64,000 nt of DNA from Flavobacterium ardleyense (GTDB taxonomy: Bacteria > Bacteroidota > Bacteroidia > Flavobacteriales > Flavobacteriaceae). A program made the position numbers and the translations under genes. The notes beneath the pieces are model-generated. The model made no database searches, had not been told where the DNA came from, and saw only the letters and a program-made list of their open reading frames with translations. Numbering within the stretch: the stretch's first letter is position 1; the number at the start of each line of letters is the position of its first letter. Location: NCBI RefSeq assembly GCF_033547075.1, contig NZ_CP137891.1, positions 744,001 to 808,000 of the forward strand, read 5' to 3'. Below, piece after piece: positions 43,860 to 52,400 of this stretch.

Positions 43860-45077
43860 ATGAGATTTAATGTAGAAGCAATTCGTAAAGATTTTCCAAT
43901 ACTTTCTCAAAAGGTAAATGGCAAACAACTAGTATATCTTGACAATGGCGCAACATCTCAGAAACCACAACAGGTAATTGATGCAATCGCCAACTATTAC
44001 AAAGAACTTAATGCCAATGTTCACCGCGGAGTCCACACTTTAAGTCAGCTGGCAACAGATGCATTTGAAGAAGGACGTGCCAAAATTCAACAGCACATTA
44101 ATGCCAAAGAATCCTATGAAGTAATCCTAACTTCGGGAACTACTCATAGTATCAATATTGTTGCAAATGGTTTTTCGAATATGCTGAAAGATGGTGACGA
44201 AATTCTTATTTCAGCATTAGAACATCATAGTAATATTGTTCCATGGCAGATGCTTTGCGAGCGAACAGGAGCAACTTTGAAAGTTATTCCTATGAATCTC
44301 GAGGGCGAACTCGTTATGGATGATTTTGATTCGCTTCTGAATTCAAATACCAAGATAGTCGCTGTTAACCACGTATCAAACGCCTTAGGAACAATCAACC
44401 CTATTAGATACATGATTGCCGAAGCTCATAAAGTCGGAGCTGCTGTGTTAATTGACGGAGCTCAATCAGTTGCTCATATCAAACCAGATATGCAGGAATT
44501 AGATTGTGATTTTTATACTTTTTCTGCCCACAAAATCTGTGGACCTACAGGTACTGGAGTTTTATATGGAAAAGAAGAATGGCTTAACAAATTAATTCCG
44601 TTTCAAGGTGGAGGAGAGATGATTAAGGAAGTGACTTTCGAGAAAACCACTTATGCAGATCTCCCCTATAAATTTGAAGCAGGAACGCCAAATATCGCTG
44701 GAGTGATTGGATTTGGAGCTGCTATTGATTATCTAAATGCAATCGGAATGAATGCAATTGCACAGCAAGAAGAAGAAATTCTAAAATATGCTACAGCCGA
44801 ATTGCTAAAAATTCCGGAACTAAAAATCTGGGGAACTTCCAAAGAAAAAGTTTCGGTTATATCGTTCAACGTTGGTAATCTCCATCCTTACGATATCGGT
44901 ACAATTCTTGACAATAGCGGAATTGCGGTTCGTACCGGACATCACTGTGCGCAGCCAATTATGAATTTTTGCGAAATTCCTGGAACAGTTCGTGCATCCT
45001 TCTCATTTTACAATACAATTGAGGAAGTAGATTTATTGGTAAAAGGTATTGTAAAAGCGCAAAAAATGTTAAATTAG
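43860..45077 (+). CDS. sufS: Cysteine desulfurase SufS
   Basis: This 405-residue PLP enzyme of the type II NifS group supplies sulfur from cysteine. The PLP lysine is Lys225 in FSAHKICGPTGTG. The active-site cysteine is Cys363 in RTGHHCAQPIM, and VHRGVHTLS near residue 55 is the SufS N-terminal block. It depends on SufE, which is encoded two genes downstream. Its start codon directly abuts the structured repeat copy B. Confidence 0.97.
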   Translation: MRFNVEAIRKDFPILSQKVNGKQLVYLDNGATSQKPQQVIDAIANYYKELNANVHRGVHTLSQLATDAFEEGRAKIQQHINAKESYEVILTSGTTHSINIVANGFSNMLKDGDEILISALEHHSNIVPWQMLCERTGATLKVIPMNLEGELVMDDFDSLLNSNTKIVAVNHVSNALGTINPIRYMIAEAHKVGAAVLIDGAQSVAHIKPDMQELDCDFYTFSAHKICGPTGTGVLYGKEEWLNKLIPFQGGGEMIKEVTFEKTTYADLPYKFEAGTPNIAGVIGFGAAIDYLNAIGMNAIAQQEEEILKYATAELLKIPELKIWGTSKEKVSVISFNVGNLHPYDIGTILDNSGIAVRTGHHCAQPIMNFCEIPGTVRASFSFYNTIEEVDLLVKGIVKAQKMLN

Positions 45078-45105
45078 TATTTAATATAATCTAAAAGGAA
45101 TTCAC

Positions 45106-45540
45106 ATGAAAATAATAGCAGCAATAGCAATGGTATTTTTCTTGGCAAAGGGATGCGGTAACGAAACAGCAAAAGATATGCAAACGGCACAAATAGAATA
45201 CACTGCCAACACTAGAGGATTCTTCCAAAAGTTAATGGTAAATAACGGCGTTTTGAGCAAATCAGAAGATCGAAATTCTGATGCGAGAGCAGAAGCAATC
45301 AACTTAAGTAAAGAACAATCTCAAGAGCTAATCGTAGCTTTTCAAGAAATTAATCTTGAAGATCTGAGCGATTACAAAGCACCAACCGAAAAACGCTTCT
45401 ATGACGGAGCTGCAATTGGAAAACTTAAAATAACTTATCAAGGAAAGACTTACGAATCACAAGAATTTGACCATGGAAATCCTCCAGTCGAAATTGAAAA
45501 ATTTGTTGATAAACTACAGTCTTTCGCAAAAGCAGAATAA
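45106..45540 (+). CDS. Conserved hypothetical lipoprotein in the suf operon
   Basis: This 144-residue protein has a short signal and lipobox-like FLAKGC (Cys17), so it is probably an envelope lipoprotein. The mature part contains a small beta-rich domain with KRFYDGAAIGKLKITYQGK and a terminal FDHGNPPVEIEKFVDKL. I recognise no functional family. It lies 28 bp after sufS, and its stop codon overlaps the sufE start by one base (TAATG), so it is part of the operon. A secreted lipoprotein is unexpected among cytosolic Fe-S genes. Confidence 0.8.
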   Translation: MKIIAAIAMVFFLAKGCGNETAKDMQTAQIEYTANTRGFFQKLMVNNGVLSKSEDRNSDARAEAINLSKEQSQELIVAFQEINLEDLSDYKAPTEKRFYDGAAIGKLKITYQGKTYESQEFDHGNPPVEIEKFVDKLQSFAKAE

Positions 45541-45965
45541 TGAATATTGAAGATAAAAAGGAAGAGATTATAGAAGAATTTTCGTTCTTTGAAGATTGGG
45601 ATGAGCGTTTTCAATATGTAATTGATCTTGGAAAAGAATTGCCAATTATTGAAGACCAGTATAAAACAGAAGACAATATTATCAGTGGTTGTCAGTCTAA
45701 AGTGTGGCTTCACGCGACTTTAAATAGCGGAAAGGTCGAGTTTACTGCAGATAGCGATGCGATTATTACCAAAGGAATTATTGCAATTCTAATTCGAGTA
45801 TTTTCAAATCAAAAACCGGCCGATATATTAGAAGCTAATTTAGACTTTATAGATCAAATAGGCTTGAAGAGCCATTTATCGCCCACTAGGGCCAACGGTC
45901 TCGTCTCAATGATAAAACAAATAAAAATGTATGCGCTGGCTTTTGAGTCGGCACAAAATAATTAA
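45540..45965 (+). CDS. sufE: Sulfur acceptor SufE
   Basis: This 141-residue SufE/CsdE-family protein accepts persulfide sulfur from SufS on Cys51 in IISGCQSKVWL. FEDWDERFQYVIDLGKELP is the family's N-terminal block. It stimulates the desulfurase and delivers sulfur to SufB. It is translationally coupled to the upstream lipoprotein gene and lies 5 bp before the DUF59 gene. Confidence 0.96.
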   Translation: MNIEDKKEEIIEEFSFFEDWDERFQYVIDLGKELPIIEDQYKTEDNIISGCQSKVWLHATLNSGKVEFTADSDAIITKGIIAILIRVFSNQKPADILEANLDFIDQIGLKSHLSPTRANGLVSMIKQIKMYALAFESAQNN

Positions 45966-45970
45966 ATAGT

Positions 45971-46294
45971 ATGGAAGAAGTTATAGATACTCAGGCTTTA
46001 GGCGAAACGATAGTAGGTGTACTTAAAAGTATTTACGATCCAGAAATTCCTGTAGATATATATGAATTAGGACTAATTTATGATGTAATGGTAAACACCG
46101 ATTACGAAGTAAAAATTTTAATGACATTAACATCACCTAACTGTCCAGTTGCAGAGTCTTTGCCTAAGGAGGTAGAGGACAAAGTAAAACTGCTCGACGA
46201 TGTGAAGGATTGTGAAGTAGAAATTACATTTGATCCGCCTTGGAGTAAAGATTTAATGAGCGAAGAAGCTAAACTAGAGCTAGGAATGCTTTAA
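45971..46294 (+). CDS. SufT-like DUF59/MIP18 Fe-S assembly protein
   Basis: This 107-residue protein is one MIP18/DUF59 domain. It has the signature DPEIPVDIYELGLIYDV (about 23-39) and the conserved cysteine loop TSPNCPVAESLP (Cys58). In SUF operons such proteins assist Fe-S cluster maturation or trafficking. It lies between sufE and the DUF2480 gene with gaps of 5 and 11 bp, so it is co-transcribed. Confidence 0.93.
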   Translation: MEEVIDTQALGETIVGVLKSIYDPEIPVDIYELGLIYDVMVNTDYEVKILMTLTSPNCPVAESLPKEVEDKVKLLDDVKDCEVEITFDPPWSKDLMSEEAKLELGML

Positions 46295-46305
46295 ATTTCC
46301 CTGTT

Positions 46306-46824
46306 ATGGAAGATGAAATAGTAAATAAAGTTGCAGCAAGTGCCTTGGAAGTTTTTGATCTTGAGGATTATTATCCAAAGGGACAAAGAGTAACCATTGA
46401 TATTTCGCAGTGGCTTATAGATGGTTTCTTATTAAAAGAAAAAGAATTTAGAGCTGCGCTAAAAGTTCATGATTGGAGTCAATATGAAGGTTCTTACGTG
46501 GCGATCAGTTGTAGCACAGACGCTATTGTTCCTGCTTGGACTACAATTTTGATTGCGTTATATTTAAATGAGCACGCTATTTTTAGCGCAAGCGGTACTA
46601 TAGAAGATCTAGATTCACTGCTTTACAAAAATCTATTGTCAAAAATAGATTTTAGCATATATCAAGATAAAATGGTGATTATAAAAGGTTGCGCCAGAAA
46701 ACCTGTGCCAACCAATGCCTATATTATGGCTGCACAGCATCTGCAATTATACGCAAAAGGCATAATGTACGGTGAAGCTTGTTCTGCCGTGCCTTTGTTT
46801 AAGAAGTCTAAGAGTAAAGTTTAA
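46306..46824 (+). CDS. DUF2480 family protein
   Basis: This 172-residue soluble protein belongs to DUF2480, a Bacteroidota family regularly found at the end of SUF gene sets. Recognisable blocks are FDLEDYYPKGQRVTIDISQWL (a long conserved N-terminal stretch, partly quoted) and VIIKGCARKPVP with a conserved Cys. Function is unknown; the operon position suggests a link to Fe-S metabolism. Confidence 0.88.
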   Translation: MEDEIVNKVAASALEVFDLEDYYPKGQRVTIDISQWLIDGFLLKEKEFRAALKVHDWSQYEGSYVAISCSTDAIVPAWTTILIALYLNEHAIFSASGTIEDLDSLLYKNLLSKIDFSIYQDKMVIIKGCARKPVPTNAYIMAAQHLQLYAKGIMYGEACSAVPLFKKSKSKV

Positions 46825-46840
46825 TTTAAAATCTAGTATT

Positions 46841-47722
46841 ATGAAAAAAATTCACTTGCTAAGTTTTCTATTCATCGCAGTTTCTGGTTTTTCTCAAGAA
46901 AATCTTGTTGTTCAAGACACTATCAAACCTTGGACTGCAAAAGGAAATGCGGACATTTTGTTCAATCAATCAACATTTGATAATTGGCTTGCCGGAGGAG
47001 AAAATAATATTTCTGGGACAATAAAGGTCAATTATGATATTAATTACAAAAAAGATGATTGGAATTGGGACAATAAAATCATTGCTTCTTATGGATTGGT
47101 AAAAACTAAAACTAGTTCATTTGCCAAGAAAACCGACGATCAACTTGAAATCAATTCCTTATTAGGTAAAAAATTAAATCCCGAAAGTAATTGGTTTTAC
47201 TCAGCGTTTCTAAATTTTAAGACGCAGATTACTCAAGGTTATATTTATGACAAGGATATTAATGGTGTAGAAATTAGAAATTCATACACTGATTTTATGT
47301 CACCCGGCTATTTGCTAGTTGGACCAGGACTACTTTGGAAGAAGAACGACAATTTAAAGGTTAATCTAGCACCTTTAACCTCAAAATTTACCTTTGTAGA
47401 TCCGGCCTTTACTACGCCAGACGCAGGATACTTTGGAGTGGATGAGGGGAAGTCTATGCGATATGAACTCGGATTTAATGCCTCAGCTTACTACAAACTT
47501 GATCTTGTTGCAAATGTAACTATGGAGAATATTTTAAATCTCTATTCTAATTATCTTGAGGATTTTCAGAATGTGGATTTAGATTATCAGATGAATATCA
47601 ATATGAAAATTAATAGATTTCTAACCACAAATTTCTCATTCCAAACGATCTATGATGATAATGCCTTTCAAGGTTTTCAGACTAGACAAGTTTTGGGAGT
47701 AGGAGCTACGGTGAATTTCTAA
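46841..47722 (+). CDS. DUF3078 family outer-membrane-type protein
   Basis: This 294-residue protein has a signal peptide (MKKIHLLSFLFI to GFSQ). The mature part matches DUF3078: WTAKGNADILFNQSTFDNWL near the start, alternating amphipathic strands and a terminal VLGVGATVNF typical of outer-membrane barrels. Function is unknown. A longer frame from 46772 overlaps DUF2480, but the ATG at 46841 yields the signal peptide. A bidirectional terminator follows. Confidence 0.9.
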   Translation: MKKIHLLSFLFIAVSGFSQENLVVQDTIKPWTAKGNADILFNQSTFDNWLAGGENNISGTIKVNYDINYKKDDWNWDNKIIASYGLVKTKTSSFAKKTDDQLEINSLLGKKLNPESNWFYSAFLNFKTQITQGYIYDKDINGVEIRNSYTDFMSPGYLLVGPGLLWKKNDNLKVNLAPLTSKFTFVDPAFTTPDAGYFGVDEGKSMRYELGFNASAYYKLDLVANVTMENILNLYSNYLEDFQNVDLDYQMNINMKINRFLTTNFSFQTIYDDNAFQGFQTRQVLGVGATVNF

Positions 47723-47733
47723 AATTTAAAACA

Positions 47734-47773
47734 AAAAACGGAGTGTATTTTTCATAATGCACTCCGTTTTTTA
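47734..47773. terminator. Bidirectional terminator between the suf-region transcript and hflX
   Basis: AAAAACGGAGTG (47734-47745) pairs with CACTCCGTTTTT (47760-47771). It sits between the convergent stops at 47722 and 47792. Confidence 0.92.
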
Positions 47774-47791
47774 ATTTATATCTATAGTGAC

Positions 47792-49036
47792 TTAGATTTC
47801 CTCCTCCTCATCCGTTTCCTTTTCTACCGCTTCGTGATAATCAGGGTACAAAAACTTATTATAAGGGAATCTAGTAATATGAATTTGTCTAACACTTTCG
47901 TAAACTTTTTCTTTAAATTCTTCGATGTTTTCTTTATTACTGGCCGATATAAACAAAGCATTATCACTTCCTAATTTCGACATCCAAGTAGCTTTCCACT
48001 CTGCCAAAGTATTATGTCTATTGGTTTTCTCCGTCATCAAATCATCTTCTTCAATTTCAAGATGCTTATAAGCGTCAATCTTATTAAAAACCATAATCTG
48101 CGGTTTATCGGAAGCTTTTATATCTTCCAAAATCTTATTTACAGACTCGATATGGTGTTCAAATTCAGGATGTGAAATATCTACCACATGCAGTAATAAA
48201 TCTGCTTCTCGAACTTCGTCCAATGTGCTTTTGAAGGATTCGATAAGTTGTGTTGGAAGTTTTCTAATAAAACCTACCGTATCGGAAAGTAAGAAAGGCA
48301 AATTTCTTATAACCACTTTTCGAACTGTCGTATCAAGAGTGGCAAATAATTTATCTTCGACAAAGACGTCGCTTTTACTGACAAGATTCATCAAGGTAGA
48401 CTTTCCAACATTGGTGTATCCTATGATGGCAACGCGCACCATGGCACCGCGATTTCCGCGCTGAACTCCCTGTTGCTTATCAATAACTTTAATTTTCTCC
48501 TTTAATAATGCAATTCTGTCACGAACAATTCGTCTATCTGTTTCGATTTCAGTTTCCCCTGGTCCTCTCAATCCTATTCCCCCTTTTTGGCGCTCAAGGT
48601 GTGTCCACATTCCTGAGAGTCTAGGTAACAGATATTGACATTGCGCTAATTCAACCTGTGTTCTGGCGTAAGAAGTTTCGGCCCTTTGCGCAAAAATGTC
48701 TAGAATTAGATTAGTTCTATCTAGAATCTTGCAATCCAGAATTTTGGAAATGTTTTTTTGTTGTGATGGTGATAATTCATCATCAAATATTACAGTTGAT
48801 ATATTGTGTTCTCTGGTGTAGACATTAATCTCTTCCATTTTGCCTGTTCCAAGGAAAGTCTTGGGATTTGGCTGTTCCATTTTTTGCGAAAAGCGTTTGT
48901 TGACTTGACCTCCAGCAGTTACCGTCAAAAACTCTAATTCATCAAGATATTCTTTAAGTTTTTCCTCGCTCTGCTTTTGGGTTACAATTCCAACTATTAC
49001 TGTTCTTTCTAAATCTATCGTTTCTTTTTCTAGCAT
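47792..49036 (-). CDS. hflX: GTPase HflX
   Basis: This 414-residue ribosome-associated GTPase has the HflX N-terminal domain with FLGTGKMEEI and the conserved glycine-rich linker GGIGLRGPGETEIETDRR (152-169). The G domain has G1 GYTNVGKS (206-213), G3 DTVGF (252-256) and G4 FNKID. HflX splits stalled or heat-damaged ribosomes. The C-terminus is an acidic Glu run. A -7 box lies 18 bases upstream. Confidence 0.96.
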   Translation of the reverse strand: MLEKETIDLERTVIVGIVTQKQSEEKLKEYLDELEFLTVTAGGQVNKRFSQKMEQPNPKTFLGTGKMEEINVYTREHNISTVIFDDELSPSQQKNISKILDCKILDRTNLILDIFAQRAETSYARTQVELAQCQYLLPRLSGMWTHLERQKGGIGLRGPGETEIETDRRIVRDRIALLKEKIKVIDKQQGVQRGNRGAMVRVAIIGYTNVGKSTLMNLVSKSDVFVEDKLFATLDTTVRKVVIRNLPFLLSDTVGFIRKLPTQLIESFKSTLDEVREADLLLHVVDISHPEFEHHIESVNKILEDIKASDKPQIMVFNKIDAYKHLEIEEDDLMTEKTNRHNTLAEWKATWMSKLGSDNALFISASNKENIEEFKEKVYESVRQIHITRFPYNKFLYPDYHEAVEKETDEEEEI

Positions 49037-49054
49037 AAATTTTTTCTAATAAAA

Positions 49055-49062
49055 CAAATTTA
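49055..49062 (-). promoter_or_regulatory. Promoter -7 box of hflX (TAAATTTG)
   Basis: On the minus strand TAAATTTG matches TAnnTTTG and ends 18 bases before the hflX ATG. Confidence 0.55.
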
Positions 49063-49105
49063 ATCATTATTATACCAATATAGAAATTTTTATGATTATG
49101 ATAAT

Positions 49106-49228
49106 TTGGGCGCCTCCCTTCGGGCCGGGTCATCCACTGTATCTTTGCTGCCCAGAAATTTTAAATTAAAAGAGATGCGATAAGTTGGGTAGCAAAGGAT
49201 GCCGTTCCTACCCCTGGCGCAAGCTAAA
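49106..49228 (+). repeat. Structured intergenic repeat, copy C (divergent type)
   Basis: A GGGCGCC-type left end and a TGGCGC right end enclose the shared core: TCCACTGTATCTTTGCTGCCC on the left pairs, with a bulge and wobble, with GGGTAGCAAAGGATGCCGTTC on the right (quoted blocks are split by about 30 loop bases). The ATCTTT...AAAGGAT arms match those of copies A and B, but the outer ends differ. It resembles a sequence I remember from other Flavobacterium genomes. Confidence 0.7.
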
Positions 49229-49424
49229 TACTTCTAATTCATTTTTGTCTTTTGAAAGAAAACAGCTTGGATAATTTATAATTAGAAAATCCTATGTATA
49301 AGTGGTTCGCTACTAAATTAAAATTATACCCTAATTTTTGTGTAAATTCTTAAAATATGTAGTTGTTCGGGGTACTTGAAATAGTTAAAATGCAATTAAA
49401 CTATAATTATTCCAAATATATAGT

Positions 49425-49432
49425 TAAATTTG
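49425..49432 (+). promoter_or_regulatory. Promoter -7 box of the adhesin gene (TAAATTTG)
   Basis: TAAATTTG matches TAnnTTTG 54 bases before the ATG at 49487. It covers the alternative TTG start at 49430, which rules that start out. Confidence 0.65.
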
Positions 49433-49486
49433 GTTCCTTATAGTTTTGTTAAACTAGCTATTTATTATCAACTAAATTTTCATTTT

Positions 49487-52400
49487 ATGAAAAAAATTAC
49501 TTTATTAATTTTAATGCTTTTCCTTTCCTTTGCGGGATTCTCGCAATTCACCGAGGGATTTGAAGGCACTACCGTCCCAAATATTGCTGCCAAGCAGTGG
49601 GTTTTGGGATCTGGTACTTGGGGTGTTTTCGACAATGGAGTCGGGACCACCAAAAGTTGGGGCGTCAATAGTGGCGTAACCACACCTCCACTAGTTCATA
49701 GTGGACTTCGGGCGGCCTATATGGTCAACGACAATATCGGAATAGGAAATATGTCGCAAGACTTTTTAGCTACTCCGATGATCACAGTTCCTGCTAATGG
49801 TGAGTTGAAATTCTGGGCTCGTACATTGCAAAATGGAAACCAGGGAACTATTTATAAAATAATGGTTTCTAATACGGCTGGATCTCAGACAAACCCTGCT
49901 GCATACACTCTTATTCAGCAGTGGAATGAAGACCAACTTGTTACAGATTACAATATTTACGAAGAAAAAAGTGTAAATCTTACCGCTTTCGCTGGTCAGA
50001 ATATACACATCGCTTTCGTAATGGAGTACACACAAAATGCTCCTGGACTTGGAGGCGACAGATGGCTCCTAGACGATGTTCGAATTGTTGAAAAATGTTT
50101 GGATCCAACAACTTTAGGAGCCAATACTATCACACAGACTTCAGCTAATTTAACTTGGGCAAATCCAGGAAATGCTACAAATTTTGAAATCCAAGTGCTT
50201 CCAGCAACTGGAACATTGGGGTCAACAGGAATGCCTGTTACAGGAACAACATATCCTGCAACTGCAACAACAAATCCAATTGCACCTTTAACTCCAAGTA
50301 CTTTATATAAATTTTACGTAAGAGCAATTTGTGCTGGTAACGTTGCGAGTGTTTGGGTTGGACCTTTTAGTTTCTCAACTTCATCACCGGGACTTACTTG
50401 TACATCACCAATTGTAATACCATCAACTCTTCCTTATACTACAACAGATAATACTGTTGCTTATGGGGATACTACAGATGATCCGCAAGCTGCAAACTGT
50501 ACTACTGTCGCTGGTAACTATATGACTGGAAATGATGTTTTCTACTCATTTACACCAACTACGACTGGAGCAATTCAAATTGAAATGTCTCCTGGTGCTA
50601 CATACTCCGGAATATTCGTTTATGAAGGATGTGCAAATGTTGGTATCAACTGCGTTGCAGGTGTTGCAAATCCACAAAATACACCTAGAATAATTCCGAG
50701 TTTGCAAGTTACAGCTGGAACTACTTATATAATAGTTCTTTCTTCTAATGCTACTCCGCAAACTTTCCCATATACACTAACGATACAAGCACTGAATTGT
50801 GCTTCGCCAACTTCATTATTTGCAGTGGGCGCTACTCCAACAAGTGCTCATCTTACTTGGGGAAATCCTGGAGCGGCAACTTCTTGGGAAGTATTCGTTC
50901 AAACTGCAGGTTCTGCAATTCCAGCAGGCGCAGGTTTAACTGCTAATACTAATACAAATTTTGAAGTTTCAACTTTAACTGGTACTACTACTCCACTACA
51001 ATTAGGAACATCTTACCAATATTGGGTACGTGCTAATTGTGGCGATGGTACTTTTAGTATTTGGTCTGGTCCATATGCTTTTAATTTAGCAATACCAGCA
51101 GTACTTCCTTTTACTGATGGATTTGAAGGTCCAAATACGTGGACTTTACTAAATGGTACGCAAAATAATAAATGGTTCTATGGTTCGGCGGTAAGCAATA
51201 CGGGAACCAATAGTATGTATGTGTCAAATGACAATGGTTTGACTAATACATATACAAACAACACTACTTCAGTAACACATTTTTATCGTGACTTACTTAT
51301 TCCTGCAAACACCAACGACCTGAATGTTCAGTTTGATTGGAGAGCAGCGGGAGAAAGTAACTATGATTACATCCGAGTGTGGGCCGTTCCTACTAACTTT
51401 ACTCCAGTTCCTGGCACGCAAATCACGGCAGGTCCTGGTAGATTTCAATTAGGTGCAAACATTAATCAGAATCCAGCCTTCACAACATCAAATTACGTTG
51501 TAAACGCAACTAGTTTTGCAGGTCAAGCAATGCGTTTGGTTTTTGAATGGAGAAATGATGGTAGTGGTGGTACACAACCTCCAGGTGCTATTGATAATGT
51601 TACAGTAAACGCAATTATATGTTCAGCTCCTACAGCTTTGGTTGCTCCAGTAATTGGACAAACAAATGCTACAATTTCTTGGACAGGTATTGCAGGTACT
51701 ACTTCTTATGATTACTTCGTAAGTACTACAAATACAACTCCTGCTGCAACAGCTACGCCTACAGCAACCGTTACGGGTACAACCGCACAACTTGATGGCT
51801 TGTTGCCTTCAAGCCAGTACTTTGTATGGGTTCGCTCAAATTGTGGACCTAATGGTACAAGTACATGGACTGGACCAGTATATATTACAACAGCACAAAT
51901 AGCTGGAACTTTACCATATGTTGATGGTTTTGAAGGTGTAAATACTTGGTCTATTAATAATGGTACTCAAACAAACAAATGGTTCTCAGGTACTGCAGTT
52001 AGTAATTCTGGAACCCACAGTATGTATGTATCTAATGATAATGGATTAACAAACACTTATTCACTGAATCCAACATCTGTAACACATTTTTATAGAGATC
52101 TTATTGTTCCTGCTGGAACTACAGATCTAAATGTTCAATTTGATTGGAGAGCACAAGGTGAAGGTTCATCTGATTATATCAGAGTGTGGGCAGTTCCTAT
52201 TTCTTATGTTCCAACAGCCGGAACTCAAGTTACTGCTGCAGCTGGACGTGTTCAATTAGGGGGAAACATTAACCAAAATTCTACTTGGTCTACTGCAACC
52301 TATGTTTTAAATGCGACTACGACATTTGCAGGTCAAACAATGCGATTAATCTTCGAGTGGAGAAATGATGGTAGTGGTGGTGCGCAACCTCCAGGAGCAA

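Larger units (their letters stand above)
49037..49486. other. Intergenic region between hflX and the giant adhesin gene
   Basis: This 450-bp gap between divergent genes holds the -7 boxes of both genes, a third copy of the structured repeat family (49106-49228) and about 190 bp of AT-rich DNA in which I see nothing else. No ORF is credible. Confidence 0.75.

Noticed and set aside
24861..49228. Naming the repeat family as the Rfam Flavo-1 RNA
   Set aside because: I cannot recall the Flavo-1 consensus well enough to claim identity. A covariance search would decide.
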